NCBI RefSeq assembly: GCF_001721645.1
Contig: NZ_CP017141.1
Coordinates: 868,001-932,000 of the forward strand
Length of the DNA: 64,000 nucleotides
Direction: 5' to 3'
Source of the DNA: Pedobacter steynii
GTDB taxonomy: Bacteria; Bacteroidota; Bacteroidia; Sphingobacteriales; Sphingobacteriaceae
Shown here one piece after another: positions 28,082 through 36,038 of the stretch. Every line of letters begins with the position of its first letter. The stretch's first letter is position 1. Below the pieces are notes generated by a model, which did no database searches, was not told the origin of the DNA, and saw only the letters and a program-made list of their open reading frames with translations. The translations under genes were made by a program, and so were the position numbers.

Positions 28082-29095
28082 ATGAAAAATCATCAGATCA
28101 CCATATTTGACCTGGCAAGGGAGTTAAATGTCTCTAAATCGACGGTATCGAGGGTATTAACAGGTCATCCGAACGTACATCCGGACACCAGGAAACGGGT
28201 ATTGGACCTGGCAGAGAAGTTAGATTACCAGCGCAATATGATTGCGATACAATTGGCTACCCAACAAAGCCGTACCATCGGAATCATCATTCCCGAGATT
28301 TTGAGTTCATACTTCCCTTATGTCATTGCCGCCATTCAGGAAGAAGCCCGTAATGAAGGCTATAATGTGATCATCAGCCAATCTAATGAGTCGTATGAGA
28401 CAGAGGTAACGAATGCGAAGGTCATGCTGGATAATCGCGTAGATGGGGTAATTGTCTCTATTACTAAAGAAACATTGAACTTCGATCATTTGAAGATATT
28501 TCAAAAGAAAGGAATACCAATTGTGTTCTTTAACCGGGTGTGCAATGAAATGGTGGTGCCGAAGGTTATTGTGGATGACTATGAAGGAGCATTTGCTGCG
28601 GTAGAACATCTGATCTTGTCAGGAAGAAAAAGGATTGCGCATTTATCCGGACCACCTTCATTAGCGATTAGCGTAAAAAGGTTGAATGGTTATCTGGCTG
28701 CATTAAAGAAACACCATATCCCGGCAGATCCGGAGCTGATCATATCGTATGACTTTAGCAAGGAAAAAATAGCCATATATGTGAATCACCTGATTAACCT
28801 TAAAAACCCACCTGATGCGATCTTTGCCATCAATGATCCTACAGCGATAGATACGATACAAATTATCAAAAAGAATGGTTTAAGCGTTCCTGAAGATATC
28901 GCTGTTGTTGGATTTAGTGATGATTACATTTCTGCGCTGATTGAGCCACCGTTAACCACAGTTGCCCAACCGGTGAGGGAGATTGGGATCACTGCAGCAC
29001 AGTTATTATTCGATCAGATCAAGAAGGATTCTTCGCAATGGAAAACACCGGTCAAGGTACTTAAGACAAAACTGATTATTCGAAAATCATCATAA
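28082..29095 (+). CDS. LacI-family transcriptional regulator
   Basis: This repressor is about 337 aa from the chosen start. The helix-turn-helix is at the N-terminus (ITIFDLARELNVSKSTVSRVLTG). The hinge and periplasmic-binding-like effector domain follow (TIGIIIPEILSSYFPYVIAAIQEEA, DGVIVSITKE, AVVGFSDDYISALIEPPLTTVAQPV). The ATG at 28082 (MKNHQIT) gives the usual LacI N-terminus. The ATG at 28064 would add MIYLIS and overlaps a TATATTTG sequence (28068-28075) that looks like a -7 element, in which case the message would be nearly leaderless. It probably senses a sugar from the adjacent PUL and binds the two operators just upstream. Confidence 0.92.
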   Translation: MKNHQITIFDLARELNVSKSTVSRVLTGHPNVHPDTRKRVLDLAEKLDYQRNMIAIQLATQQSRTIGIIIPEILSSYFPYVIAAIQEEARNEGYNVIISQSNESYETEVTNAKVMLDNRVDGVIVSITKETLNFDHLKIFQKKGIPIVFFNRVCNEMVVPKVIVDDYEGAFAAVEHLILSGRKRIAHLSGPPSLAISVKRLNGYLAALKKHHIPADPELIISYDFSKEKIAIYVNHLINLKNPPDAIFAINDPTAIDTIQIIKKNGLSVPEDIAVVGFSDDYISALIEPPLTTVAQPVREIGITAAQLLFDQIKKDSSQWKTPVKVLKTKLIIRKSS

Positions 29096-29127
29096 ATTCA
29101 GTACATCAACTGAAGAGCACCTATTTA

Positions 29128-31860
29128 TCATTTCATAGGGTACTCAAACTGATAGGTTCCTGAACCGATACTAAATCCAACATCTTTACCCTGAGTTGAG
29201 ATCTTGCCAATCCTTTTAACCGCGTTTAGTTCCGTTCCACTCTCAGTAACCCGGGTATCGGCAGCAGCGGGCAAGCTGATCTCTGCAGTAGCATTTGCAG
29301 GAATCACCACTTTCAACTTAAAAATTCCGTTTTCAATTTTCCAGTCACTAACCGTTAAGCCATACAAAGTTTCCAGCTCTGCAGCCGCATGCGTAATATT
29401 TCCGCCTGGTCTGGGCGCAATCCTTACTTTTTTATATCCAGGTGCCGACTCATCCGTATCCAGACCTGCCATTACCCGGTACATCCAGTCCCCGATTGCA
29501 CCATAAGCATAATGATTAAAGGAATTCATATCGGTAGTTTGAAAGCTGCCATCCTGTTTAATCCCATCCCAGCGTTCCCAAATGGTAGTTGCCCCCATTT
29601 TTACCGGATACAACCAAGAGGGATAAGTTTCCTGCAGCAACAACCGGTAAGCGATATCTGTACGACCAAAGCGGCTCAGCACATGACAAAGATAGGGAGT
29701 ACCTAAAAACCCTGTTGTTAAGTGGTTGCCATAGCTCTCGATATTCCTGACCAGAAAGTCTACCGCTTGTGGTCTTAAATTTTCCGGAAGCATGTCAAAG
29801 TTCAGGGCCAGGACATAAGCGGTCTGAGATCCTGAAACCATTCGGCCATTGGGCGTAATATATTCTTTAAGGAATGCTTTTTTAATGCGATCCAGTAAAG
29901 CAGTATAATGATCCTCATCTGCTTTCTTTCCTAAAACTCTGGCCGTATTAATCAGCAGCTGAGTAGAATGTGCATAAAACGCCTGTGCGATCAGGTATTT
30001 ATCAGTTATTGCCGAACGACCGTCATTATCATCATTCGGGCGATAAAACAACCAGTCCCCAAAATGAAAACCCGTATTCCAAAGATCATCTTTGCTTTTA
30101 CTGGTCATAAAATCAACCCAGCCCTTCATACTTGGATACTGGGTAGCCAGTATTTCTTTATCACCATAAGCGACATACATGTTCCATGGTATAATGGTGG
30201 CTACATCTCCCCAACCTGTTGAACCGGCTTCATTTTCTCCCAACACATTGGGTACCACAAAGGGTACACTTCCATTCTTCAGCTGATCTGAAGCCACATC
30301 TTTCATCCATTTTGTAAAGAAACCAGCTACGTCCATATTAAATGCCGCCGTGCGGAAGAATACCTGTGCATCTCCTGTCCAGCCTAAACGCTCGTCACGC
30401 TGCGGGCAATCCGTAGGCACGTCCATGAAATTACCTTTCTGCCCCCACTCGATGTTGTGTTGTAACTGATTTAACAGCGGATTTGAGGTATGAAAGGTGC
30501 CTGTCGGATCCATATTCGAATAAACAGCCACCGCTTTAAAAGACGAGGGTTCTACCTTAGCTATATCTCCTGTTATCTTTACATAACGAAATCCCTGATA
30601 GGTAAAATGAGGTTCATAGCTTTCCAGACCGCCTCCTTTAAAAATGTATTTCACATGCTGTTTGGCATGCCGGAGATTGGCATCATAAAAATTGCCTGCC
30701 TTATCCAGTACTTCTCCATGCTCCAGCTGAATATAAGATCCTGCTTTAGCACTGAGTTTAAAAGATACCCAGCCCACCAGGTTTTGTCCAAAGTCAAGAA
30801 CAGTCTCTCCTTTTGGCGTTTTGATGAGCTTAACCACGCTAAACTGTTCGTGTTTTTGTGCAAGCGGGCTAATGCTGCTTTCCAATATTTCTTTATCTGC
30901 CTTCATCACCACTGCTTTCTTCCAGCTTGCATCGTTATAATTTACGGTAGCCCAATCCTTTTTCTCCAACCTTGCATCGTAGATTTCTCCATTGTACAGG
31001 TCTGAAAAAAGAATAGGCCCTTCAGTGTATTTCCAGCTGCCATCACTATTGATGGTTTTCTTTGTACCATTGGCATATTCAATCACCAGTTGTGCCAGAG
31101 CGCTTAACCGTTTGCCATAATAGCCGCGTTTACGATCAAAACCAAGGTAACCACGATACCATCCATCGCCCAGTGTAAAGCCGATAGCATTTTGGCCATC
31201 TTTCAGCAAATTAGTCACTTCATAACTCTGGTAAAGTAATCGTTTATGATAACTTGTCCATCCCGGTGCCAGCTGATCATTTCCAATGCGTTTTCCATTC
31301 AACTGAGCTTCGTATAAACCATGTGCGGTGATGTAAAGTACCGCAGATTTCACCTTTCCTTCAGTAGCAAAGACCTTCCTGAAAACAGGGCTTGGCCCTT
31401 CAAGTGTATCTGCCAAAGAAGTACTGATCCATTGAGCTGACCATTCAGCAGGACTAAACAAACCGGTATGCCATGAATTGACGTCACTCCAGCCTGATCT
31501 ATTGCCTTGATTGTCTTTTATCCTTACCTGCCAGTAATAACGTGTATCCGATTTTAAAGGGGAACCTCCGTAGCGCACAAAAACAGAAGCCTCGGTTTTC
31601 TGATCCCCACTGTCCCATACCAATGCTTTCCCTGCTGATAAACCCACAGAATCTGTACCTACCCGTATCTGATAAGCACTTTGCATGACATTACGCTTTG
31701 AGGAAACGATCTTCCAGCTTAACCGTGGTTCAGCAGCATCGATTCCCATTGGGTTTTTACGATATTCCGTTCTTAAAACGCTCACACTTAATTGCTGCGC
31801 AACAGCAGATAAATGAAATCCCATACAAAGTAATACGATTCCTATATAGTAGTTTTTCAT
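29128..31860 (-). CDS. Alpha-L-rhamnosidase, GH78
   Basis: This secreted inverting glycosidase of 910 aa would remove terminal alpha-L-rhamnose. It has signal MKNYYIGIVLLCMGFHLSAVAQ, an N-terminal Fn3-like domain (about 25-135), the Bac_rhamnosid_N domain (PGWTSYHKRLLYQSYEVTNLL, LGDGWYRGYLGF) and the (alpha/alpha)6 barrel from about 460. The active-site motif DCPQRDERLGWTGDAQ carries the probable general acid Glu490. A C-terminal beta-sandwich ends the protein. Length and domain order are normal. It is divergent from the HTCS kinase and shares its 253-bp intergenic region. Confidence 0.93.
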   Translation of the reverse strand: MKNYYIGIVLLCMGFHLSAVAQQLSVSVLRTEYRKNPMGIDAAEPRLSWKIVSSKRNVMQSAYQIRVGTDSVGLSAGKALVWDSGDQKTEASVFVRYGGSPLKSDTRYYWQVRIKDNQGNRSGWSDVNSWHTGLFSPAEWSAQWISTSLADTLEGPSPVFRKVFATEGKVKSAVLYITAHGLYEAQLNGKRIGNDQLAPGWTSYHKRLLYQSYEVTNLLKDGQNAIGFTLGDGWYRGYLGFDRKRGYYGKRLSALAQLVIEYANGTKKTINSDGSWKYTEGPILFSDLYNGEIYDARLEKKDWATVNYNDASWKKAVVMKADKEILESSISPLAQKHEQFSVVKLIKTPKGETVLDFGQNLVGWVSFKLSAKAGSYIQLEHGEVLDKAGNFYDANLRHAKQHVKYIFKGGGLESYEPHFTYQGFRYVKITGDIAKVEPSSFKAVAVYSNMDPTGTFHTSNPLLNQLQHNIEWGQKGNFMDVPTDCPQRDERLGWTGDAQVFFRTAAFNMDVAGFFTKWMKDVASDQLKNGSVPFVVPNVLGENEAGSTGWGDVATIIPWNMYVAYGDKEILATQYPSMKGWVDFMTSKSKDDLWNTGFHFGDWLFYRPNDDNDGRSAITDKYLIAQAFYAHSTQLLINTARVLGKKADEDHYTALLDRIKKAFLKEYITPNGRMVSGSQTAYVLALNFDMLPENLRPQAVDFLVRNIESYGNHLTTGFLGTPYLCHVLSRFGRTDIAYRLLLQETYPSWLYPVKMGATTIWERWDGIKQDGSFQTTDMNSFNHYAYGAIGDWMYRVMAGLDTDESAPGYKKVRIAPRPGGNITHAAAELETLYGLTVSDWKIENGIFKLKVVIPANATAEISLPAAADTRVTESGTELNAVKRIGKISTQGKDVGFSIGSGTYQFEYPMK

Positions 31861-31913
31861 AGTTGATGATTGAATTTTTTGTGGCCCCCGACTTCTTTTT
31901 TTAAGGGAGTAGC

Positions 31914-32003
31914 CCGAAAATAAATCAATGATTCCAAACTGGCAACCTGCTCCATCCTGTATGCAGTTTCATTAGACATCAGCCGAAAATAATTCAATAA
32001 TTC
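31914..32003. repeat. Two near-identical 21-bp direct repeats in the GH78/HTCS intergenic region
   Basis: Positions 31914-31934 and 31983-32003 match at 19 of 21 bases (CCGAAAATAAWTCAATRAT core) with a 69-bp period. On the minus strand the first copy contains TATTTTCG (31915-31922), preceded by TTG at 31943-31945 with a 20-nt spacer. It may thus be the GH78 promoter. The second copy may be a duplicated promoter or a regulator site. Confidence 0.5.
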
Positions 32004-32019
32004 AGCCCGACCCCGCAGA

Positions 32020-32053
32020 TTTGAATCAATATTTCAGCATTTTGTATCAATCT
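32020..32053 (+). promoter_or_regulatory. Predicted HTCS (AraC-type) binding site upstream of the kinase gene
   Basis: Two half-sites, TTTGAATCAAT (32020-32030) and TTTGTATCAAT (32041-32051), are repeated in the same orientation with a 21-bp period, that is two helical turns. That is the layout expected for an AraC-family DNA-binding domain. The site ends 33 bp upstream of the TATATTTG -7 element. The same repeat with the same period occurs at 54181-54212. Confidence 0.6.
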
Positions 32054-32085
32054 CTATTATATACTAAAAGCAATGATATCTTTAA

Positions 32086-32093
32086 TATATTTG
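32086..32093 (+). promoter_or_regulatory. -7 promoter element of the HTCS kinase gene
   Basis: TATATTTG matches TAnnTTTG exactly. Transcription would begin near 32100, about 14 nt before the TTG start at 32114. The direct repeat at 32020-32053 covers the region just upstream of the expected -33 position, suiting an activator. Confidence 0.5.
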
Positions 32094-32113
32094 AGATAAC
32101 GAGCCAAATAACA

Positions 32114-35100
32114 TTGAAGATAATCACTATTATTCTTTTGCTGCTATTCGCAGAAATATTGCATGCACAACCCTACTATTTTAAACACTATCAGGTAGAA
32201 AACGGGCTGTCTCATAACAGCGTATTTTCCAGTGTTCAGGATGATAAAGGGTTCATGTGGTTTGGAACAAAAGATGGTCTGAACAGGTTTGATGGTTACT
32301 CCTTTAAAACGTATCGGCATGATCCTGCAGATCCGACAAGCCTGGGAAATGATAAGATTTATTCCCTGCTCAGCAATAAGACTGCAGGCCTTTGGGTAGG
32401 CACGGATCTCGGGCTTTACAAATACAACCCGGAAAAGGAAACCTTTAGTCCGGTAAAGGAGACGCTCCAGATTGGCATCCGCAGCATACATATCGATAAC
32501 AAAGGCAACTTATGGCTCCTTGCCAATAACAAGGTGTATCGCTATAATCCAGCAAGCAAAGCATTTTCAACAATACCAGTGAAGGACTCATTTGAAGTGG
32601 GTTCAATTTACTGCCGGTCGAACGGAGAAATTTTAATCACCAGCTCCGATGGAAAAATTGCTGTATATGAGCCCCGGAGCAACTCTTTTATTACCCGTTA
32701 TCAAATGAATAAAAATAGTTCGGTTCGCATTGGCTGGATTTCGGTATTCACAGAAACGAAAGACAATCAGCTGCTGCTTGGATCCAATAACCAGGGGATT
32801 AAACTATTTGACCTGAACACAAAAGTGCTAAAAGATGTGATCACCCTGAATAAGGACCAGACTCATATTTTTGTAAGAGACATAGAGGCCAGAAACGACC
32901 ACGAATTCTGGATCGGCACGGAATCAGGGTTATACATCTATAATCATCAGACCGGAAGCATTTCTCATTTACAAAAACAATACAGCAATCCCTACACACT
33001 TTCCGACAATGCCATTTATTCGGTATGCAGGGACAGCGACGGAGGCATGTGGATGGGAACTTATTTTGGCGGGACCAACTATTACGCTGCCCCCTCTTCC
33101 ATTTTCACCAAATATTTCCCGGAGCAACAAAAGAACTCCATTAGCGGAAGTGATGTCCGCGAAATTTGTAAGGATAAGAACGGTAACTTCTGGATTGGCA
33201 CCGAAGACGCGGGCCTGAATAAACTGGATCCCGGAACCGGTCGCTTTACTTCCTTTTTTCCAACGGGAAGCAAGACCACGATTGCGCATTCCAATATTCA
33301 CGGCCTGGTAATGGATGGCGACCGGTTATGGATCGGCACTTTTGAACATGGATTGGATGTGATGGACATCAACACCGGCCTTGTGGTTAAACATTATGTA
33401 CCTGGAAAGGGGAACTCACTGAAATCCAGTTTCGTATTAAGTCTCTTCAAAACCAAAAGCGGAGAAATATTGCTTGCGACAACGGTAGGCCTCTATAAGT
33501 ATAACCGCAAAAAAGATGATTTTGATGCCATACCGGGCATGCCTTTTCACTTCTTCAACAATATCATGGAGGATAGTGAAGGGAACATATGGGCTGGAAC
33601 CTATGATAAAGGGCTTTTTCGCTTCAGGCTGGGAGACAACCGGTACATCAACTTCATGAATAAACCGGAAGATAAAAGCAGCCTGAGCAACAATACCATC
33701 AACGGGATTTTTGAGGATAGCAAAAAGAACATCTGGGTGGTTACTGATGGTGGCTTATCCTTACTGGACAAGAAAAAACTAAGCTTCAGATCTTACCATA
33801 CCAGTCATGGATTCCCAAGCAATTTCCTCTTTAGAATTCTGGAAGATCATGACCATAAATTATGGATCAGCAGTACCCGCGGACTGATTCGGTTTGATCC
33901 TGAGACAAAAGAAGTAAAGACCTATACCAAAGCTGATGGTTTACTTACCGATCAGTTTAACTACAACTCTTCCTATAAAGATACCGATGGCAGAATGTAC
34001 TTCGGCAGTCTGAAAGGAATGATTAGTTTCTTACCGGAACAGCTCAACACCACTACTAAAACAGCCCCCCTATTTCTAACCGGCTTCCAGATCGACAATG
34101 CCGAAAGTCCGGATCCTGCAGCAGCGAAAGTGTTGGACAAGTCGGTGCTTTATACAAAGAGCATTACCCTGAAACACAACCAGTCGTCCTTTAGTATAGA
34201 CTTTGCAGGAATAAGTTACGCTTCGCCCGAGACAACAGAATATGCCTATAAGATGACAGGTCTGTACAACAGCTGGGTATATTTAAAGACCAATAGAAAG
34301 GTGTATTTTACAAAATTAGTACCCGGAACTTATACCTTTCAGGCAAAGGCGATGATTAGCGGAAGTAAGGCCTGGAGTACAGATAATATTCGGCTAAGCA
34401 TCACCATTCTGCCTCCTTTCTGGAAAACCTCATTAGCCTATGCGCTTTATTCCATTCTTTTCCTGGGATTGATTACCGCGCTGATCTTACAGTATCATAA
34501 AAAAACAGACCTCAAAAATAAGAGAAGGATGAAGCTCTTTCAGCATCAAAAAGAGAAAGAGATCTATCAGGCCAAGATTGAGTTTTTTACCAATGTAGCA
34601 CATGAGATTCGCACGCCGCTCACCCTGATCAAAGGGCCGATGGAAAAGATCATGAAGTATTCAAAAGAGGTACCCATTATTGAGAAGAATCTGAAAACGA
34701 TGAACCGAAACACAGATCGCTTGCTGAACCTCACCAATCAATTACTGGACTTCAGAAAAACAGAGGTTCAGGGGTATTCTTTAAACTTTGTCAAAGTCAA
34801 CATCTCTGAACTTATTGAGGATGTCAGAATACAATTTCAGGATGCTGCAGAGAGCAAACAGCTTAGTTTTGAAACCGAGCTTCCTGCAGCTCCGTTTTTT
34901 GCCTATGTAGACACCGAGGCATTGTATAAGATTATGAGTAATTTGGTGGACAACGCGATTAAGTATGGCAAATCAACAGTAAAAGTGGTATTGAGCTTAA
35001 ATCTGGAAGAAGATAAGTTTAGCATACAGACCATAAATGATGGACTTAAGATTGCACCGGAAATAAAAAACAAAATTTTTGAACCTTTCTTCAGATCCAG

Positions 35101-35281
35101 AGAAACCGAAATGCAACGGGGTACCGGTATTGGATTATCCATATCAAGATCACTGGCAGAACTGCATCAGGGTCGTTTATATCTCGAAGAAAGCGGTCCG
35201 GACTATAATGTATTTGTGGCGGTGTTCCCGATTCACCAGGCAATGGAATTTAACTTAGACGGAAAATGGAAAAAGAGATAA
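32114..35281 (+). CDS. HTCS-type sensor histidine kinase (Reg_prop propeller, Y_Y_Y, HisKA, HATPase)
   Basis: A protein of about 1055 aa. A TTG start at 32114 gives a clean signal peptide (KIITIILLLLFAEILHAQ). The open frame reaches back to a TTG at 32021, but that part overlaps the predicted promoter. The periplasmic part has about 14 two-component-regulator propeller repeats (FMWFGTKDGLNRFDG, LWVGTDLGLYKYNP, NFWIGTEDAGLNKLDPGTG) and a Y_Y_Y domain. One TM helix follows, then HisKA with phospho-acceptor His830 (NVAHEIRTPLTLI) and HATPase_c (NLVDNAIKYG, GTGIGLSISRSL). It senses a glycan breakdown product. Unlike the usual HTCS it ends before the receiver, which lies in the next, overlapping gene in the -1 frame. 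Confidence 0.88.
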   Translation: MKIITIILLLLFAEILHAQPYYFKHYQVENGLSHNSVFSSVQDDKGFMWFGTKDGLNRFDGYSFKTYRHDPADPTSLGNDKIYSLLSNKTAGLWVGTDLGLYKYNPEKETFSPVKETLQIGIRSIHIDNKGNLWLLANNKVYRYNPASKAFSTIPVKDSFEVGSIYCRSNGEILITSSDGKIAVYEPRSNSFITRYQMNKNSSVRIGWISVFTETKDNQLLLGSNNQGIKLFDLNTKVLKDVITLNKDQTHIFVRDIEARNDHEFWIGTESGLYIYNHQTGSISHLQKQYSNPYTLSDNAIYSVCRDSDGGMWMGTYFGGTNYYAAPSSIFTKYFPEQQKNSISGSDVREICKDKNGNFWIGTEDAGLNKLDPGTGRFTSFFPTGSKTTIAHSNIHGLVMDGDRLWIGTFEHGLDVMDINTGLVVKHYVPGKGNSLKSSFVLSLFKTKSGEILLATTVGLYKYNRKKDDFDAIPGMPFHFFNNIMEDSEGNIWAGTYDKGLFRFRLGDNRYINFMNKPEDKSSLSNNTINGIFEDSKKNIWVVTDGGLSLLDKKKLSFRSYHTSHGFPSNFLFRILEDHDHKLWISSTRGLIRFDPETKEVKTYTKADGLLTDQFNYNSSYKDTDGRMYFGSLKGMISFLPEQLNTTTKTAPLFLTGFQIDNAESPDPAAAKVLDKSVLYTKSITLKHNQSSFSIDFAGISYASPETTEYAYKMTGLYNSWVYLKTNRKVYFTKLVPGTYTFQAKAMISGSKAWSTDNIRLSITILPPFWKTSLAYALYSILFLGLITALILQYHKKTDLKNKRRMKLFQHQKEKEIYQAKIEFFTNVAHEIRTPLTLIKGPMEKIMKYSKEVPIIEKNLKTMNRNTDRLLNLTNQLLDFRKTEVQGYSLNFVKVNISELIEDVRIQFQDAAESKQLSFETELPAAPFFAYVDTEALYKIMSNLVDNAIKYGKSTVKVVLSLNLEEDKFSIQTINDGLKIAPEIKNKIFEPFFRSRETEMQRGTGIGLSISRSLAELHQGRLYLEESGPDYNVFVAVFPIHQAMEFNLDGKWKKR

Positions 35282-36030
35282 CGATTCTGCTCGTAGACGA
35301 CAACGAAGAAATTTTAGAATTTATCGCAGATGACCTGAGTGAAAAATTTCAGATCCTGACGGCAACGAATGGCCTGGAGGCGCTTTCAATTTTGGAGAAC
35401 GAAATGGTCCATTTAATCATCAGTGATGTGATGATGCCTGAAATGGATGGTTTTGAATTTTGTATGAAAGTGAAGTCGAGCATTGAATTCAGTCATATTC
35501 CCTTAATTCTTCTGACAGCCAAGGACACCCTGGACTCTAAAATACAGGGTCTGGAACTGGGAGCAGATGTATATGTAGAAAAACCATTTTCACCGGAGTT
35601 CCTGCAGGTACAAATTAGTAGCCTGATTGCGAACAGAAATAAGATTAAGGCCTATTTTTCCAGTTCGCCGCTACTGCACCTGAAAGGAATTGCCCATTCT
35701 AAAGCAGATGAGCAATTCCTGGAGAAAATACAATGCATCATTGATAAAGACATCAGCAACCCCAATCTGGATGTAGATCATCTGGCCAGTCACATGAACA
35801 TGAGCAGACCTACCCTATACAGAAAGATCAAATCCATTTCAAATCTAAGCCCCAATGAGCTGATCAATATTTCCCGTTTAAAAAGAGGTGCAGAACTCTT
35901 GCAGCAAGGTGCTTTAAAAATCTATGAGATTTCCGATCTGATTGGATATAGCTCTCAAACTCATTTTGGAAGAGTCTTCTCCAAACAATTCGGAATGTCT
36001 CCTACGGAATATGCCAATCACAAATCATAG
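35266..36030 (+). CDS. Response regulator with AraC-type HTH (receiver half of a split HTCS)
   Basis: A protein of 254 aa. The receiver (about 5-118) has the acidic pair in LLVDDNEE, phospho-acceptor Asp54 in IISDVMMPEMDGF, Thr in LLTAKD and Lys in VEKPF. The AraC/XylS DNA-binding domain covers about 150-250 (MSRPTLYRKIKSISNLSPNELINISRLKRGAELL, IGYSSQTHFGRVFSKQFGMSPTEY). The gene overlaps the kinase by 16 nt and lies in its -1 frame. Kinase plus regulator together have the length and order of a single HTCS chain. It is the predicted ligand of the 21-bp-period repeats at 32020 and 54181. Confidence 0.92.
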   Translation: MEKEITILLVDDNEEILEFIADDLSEKFQILTATNGLEALSILENEMVHLIISDVMMPEMDGFEFCMKVKSSIEFSHIPLILLTAKDTLDSKIQGLELGADVYVEKPFSPEFLQVQISSLIANRNKIKAYFSSSPLLHLKGIAHSKADEQFLEKIQCIIDKDISNPNLDVDHLASHMNMSRPTLYRKIKSISNLSPNELINISRLKRGAELLQQGALKIYEISDLIGYSSQTHFGRVFSKQFGMSPTEYANHKS

Positions 36031-36038
36031 CATTTTCT

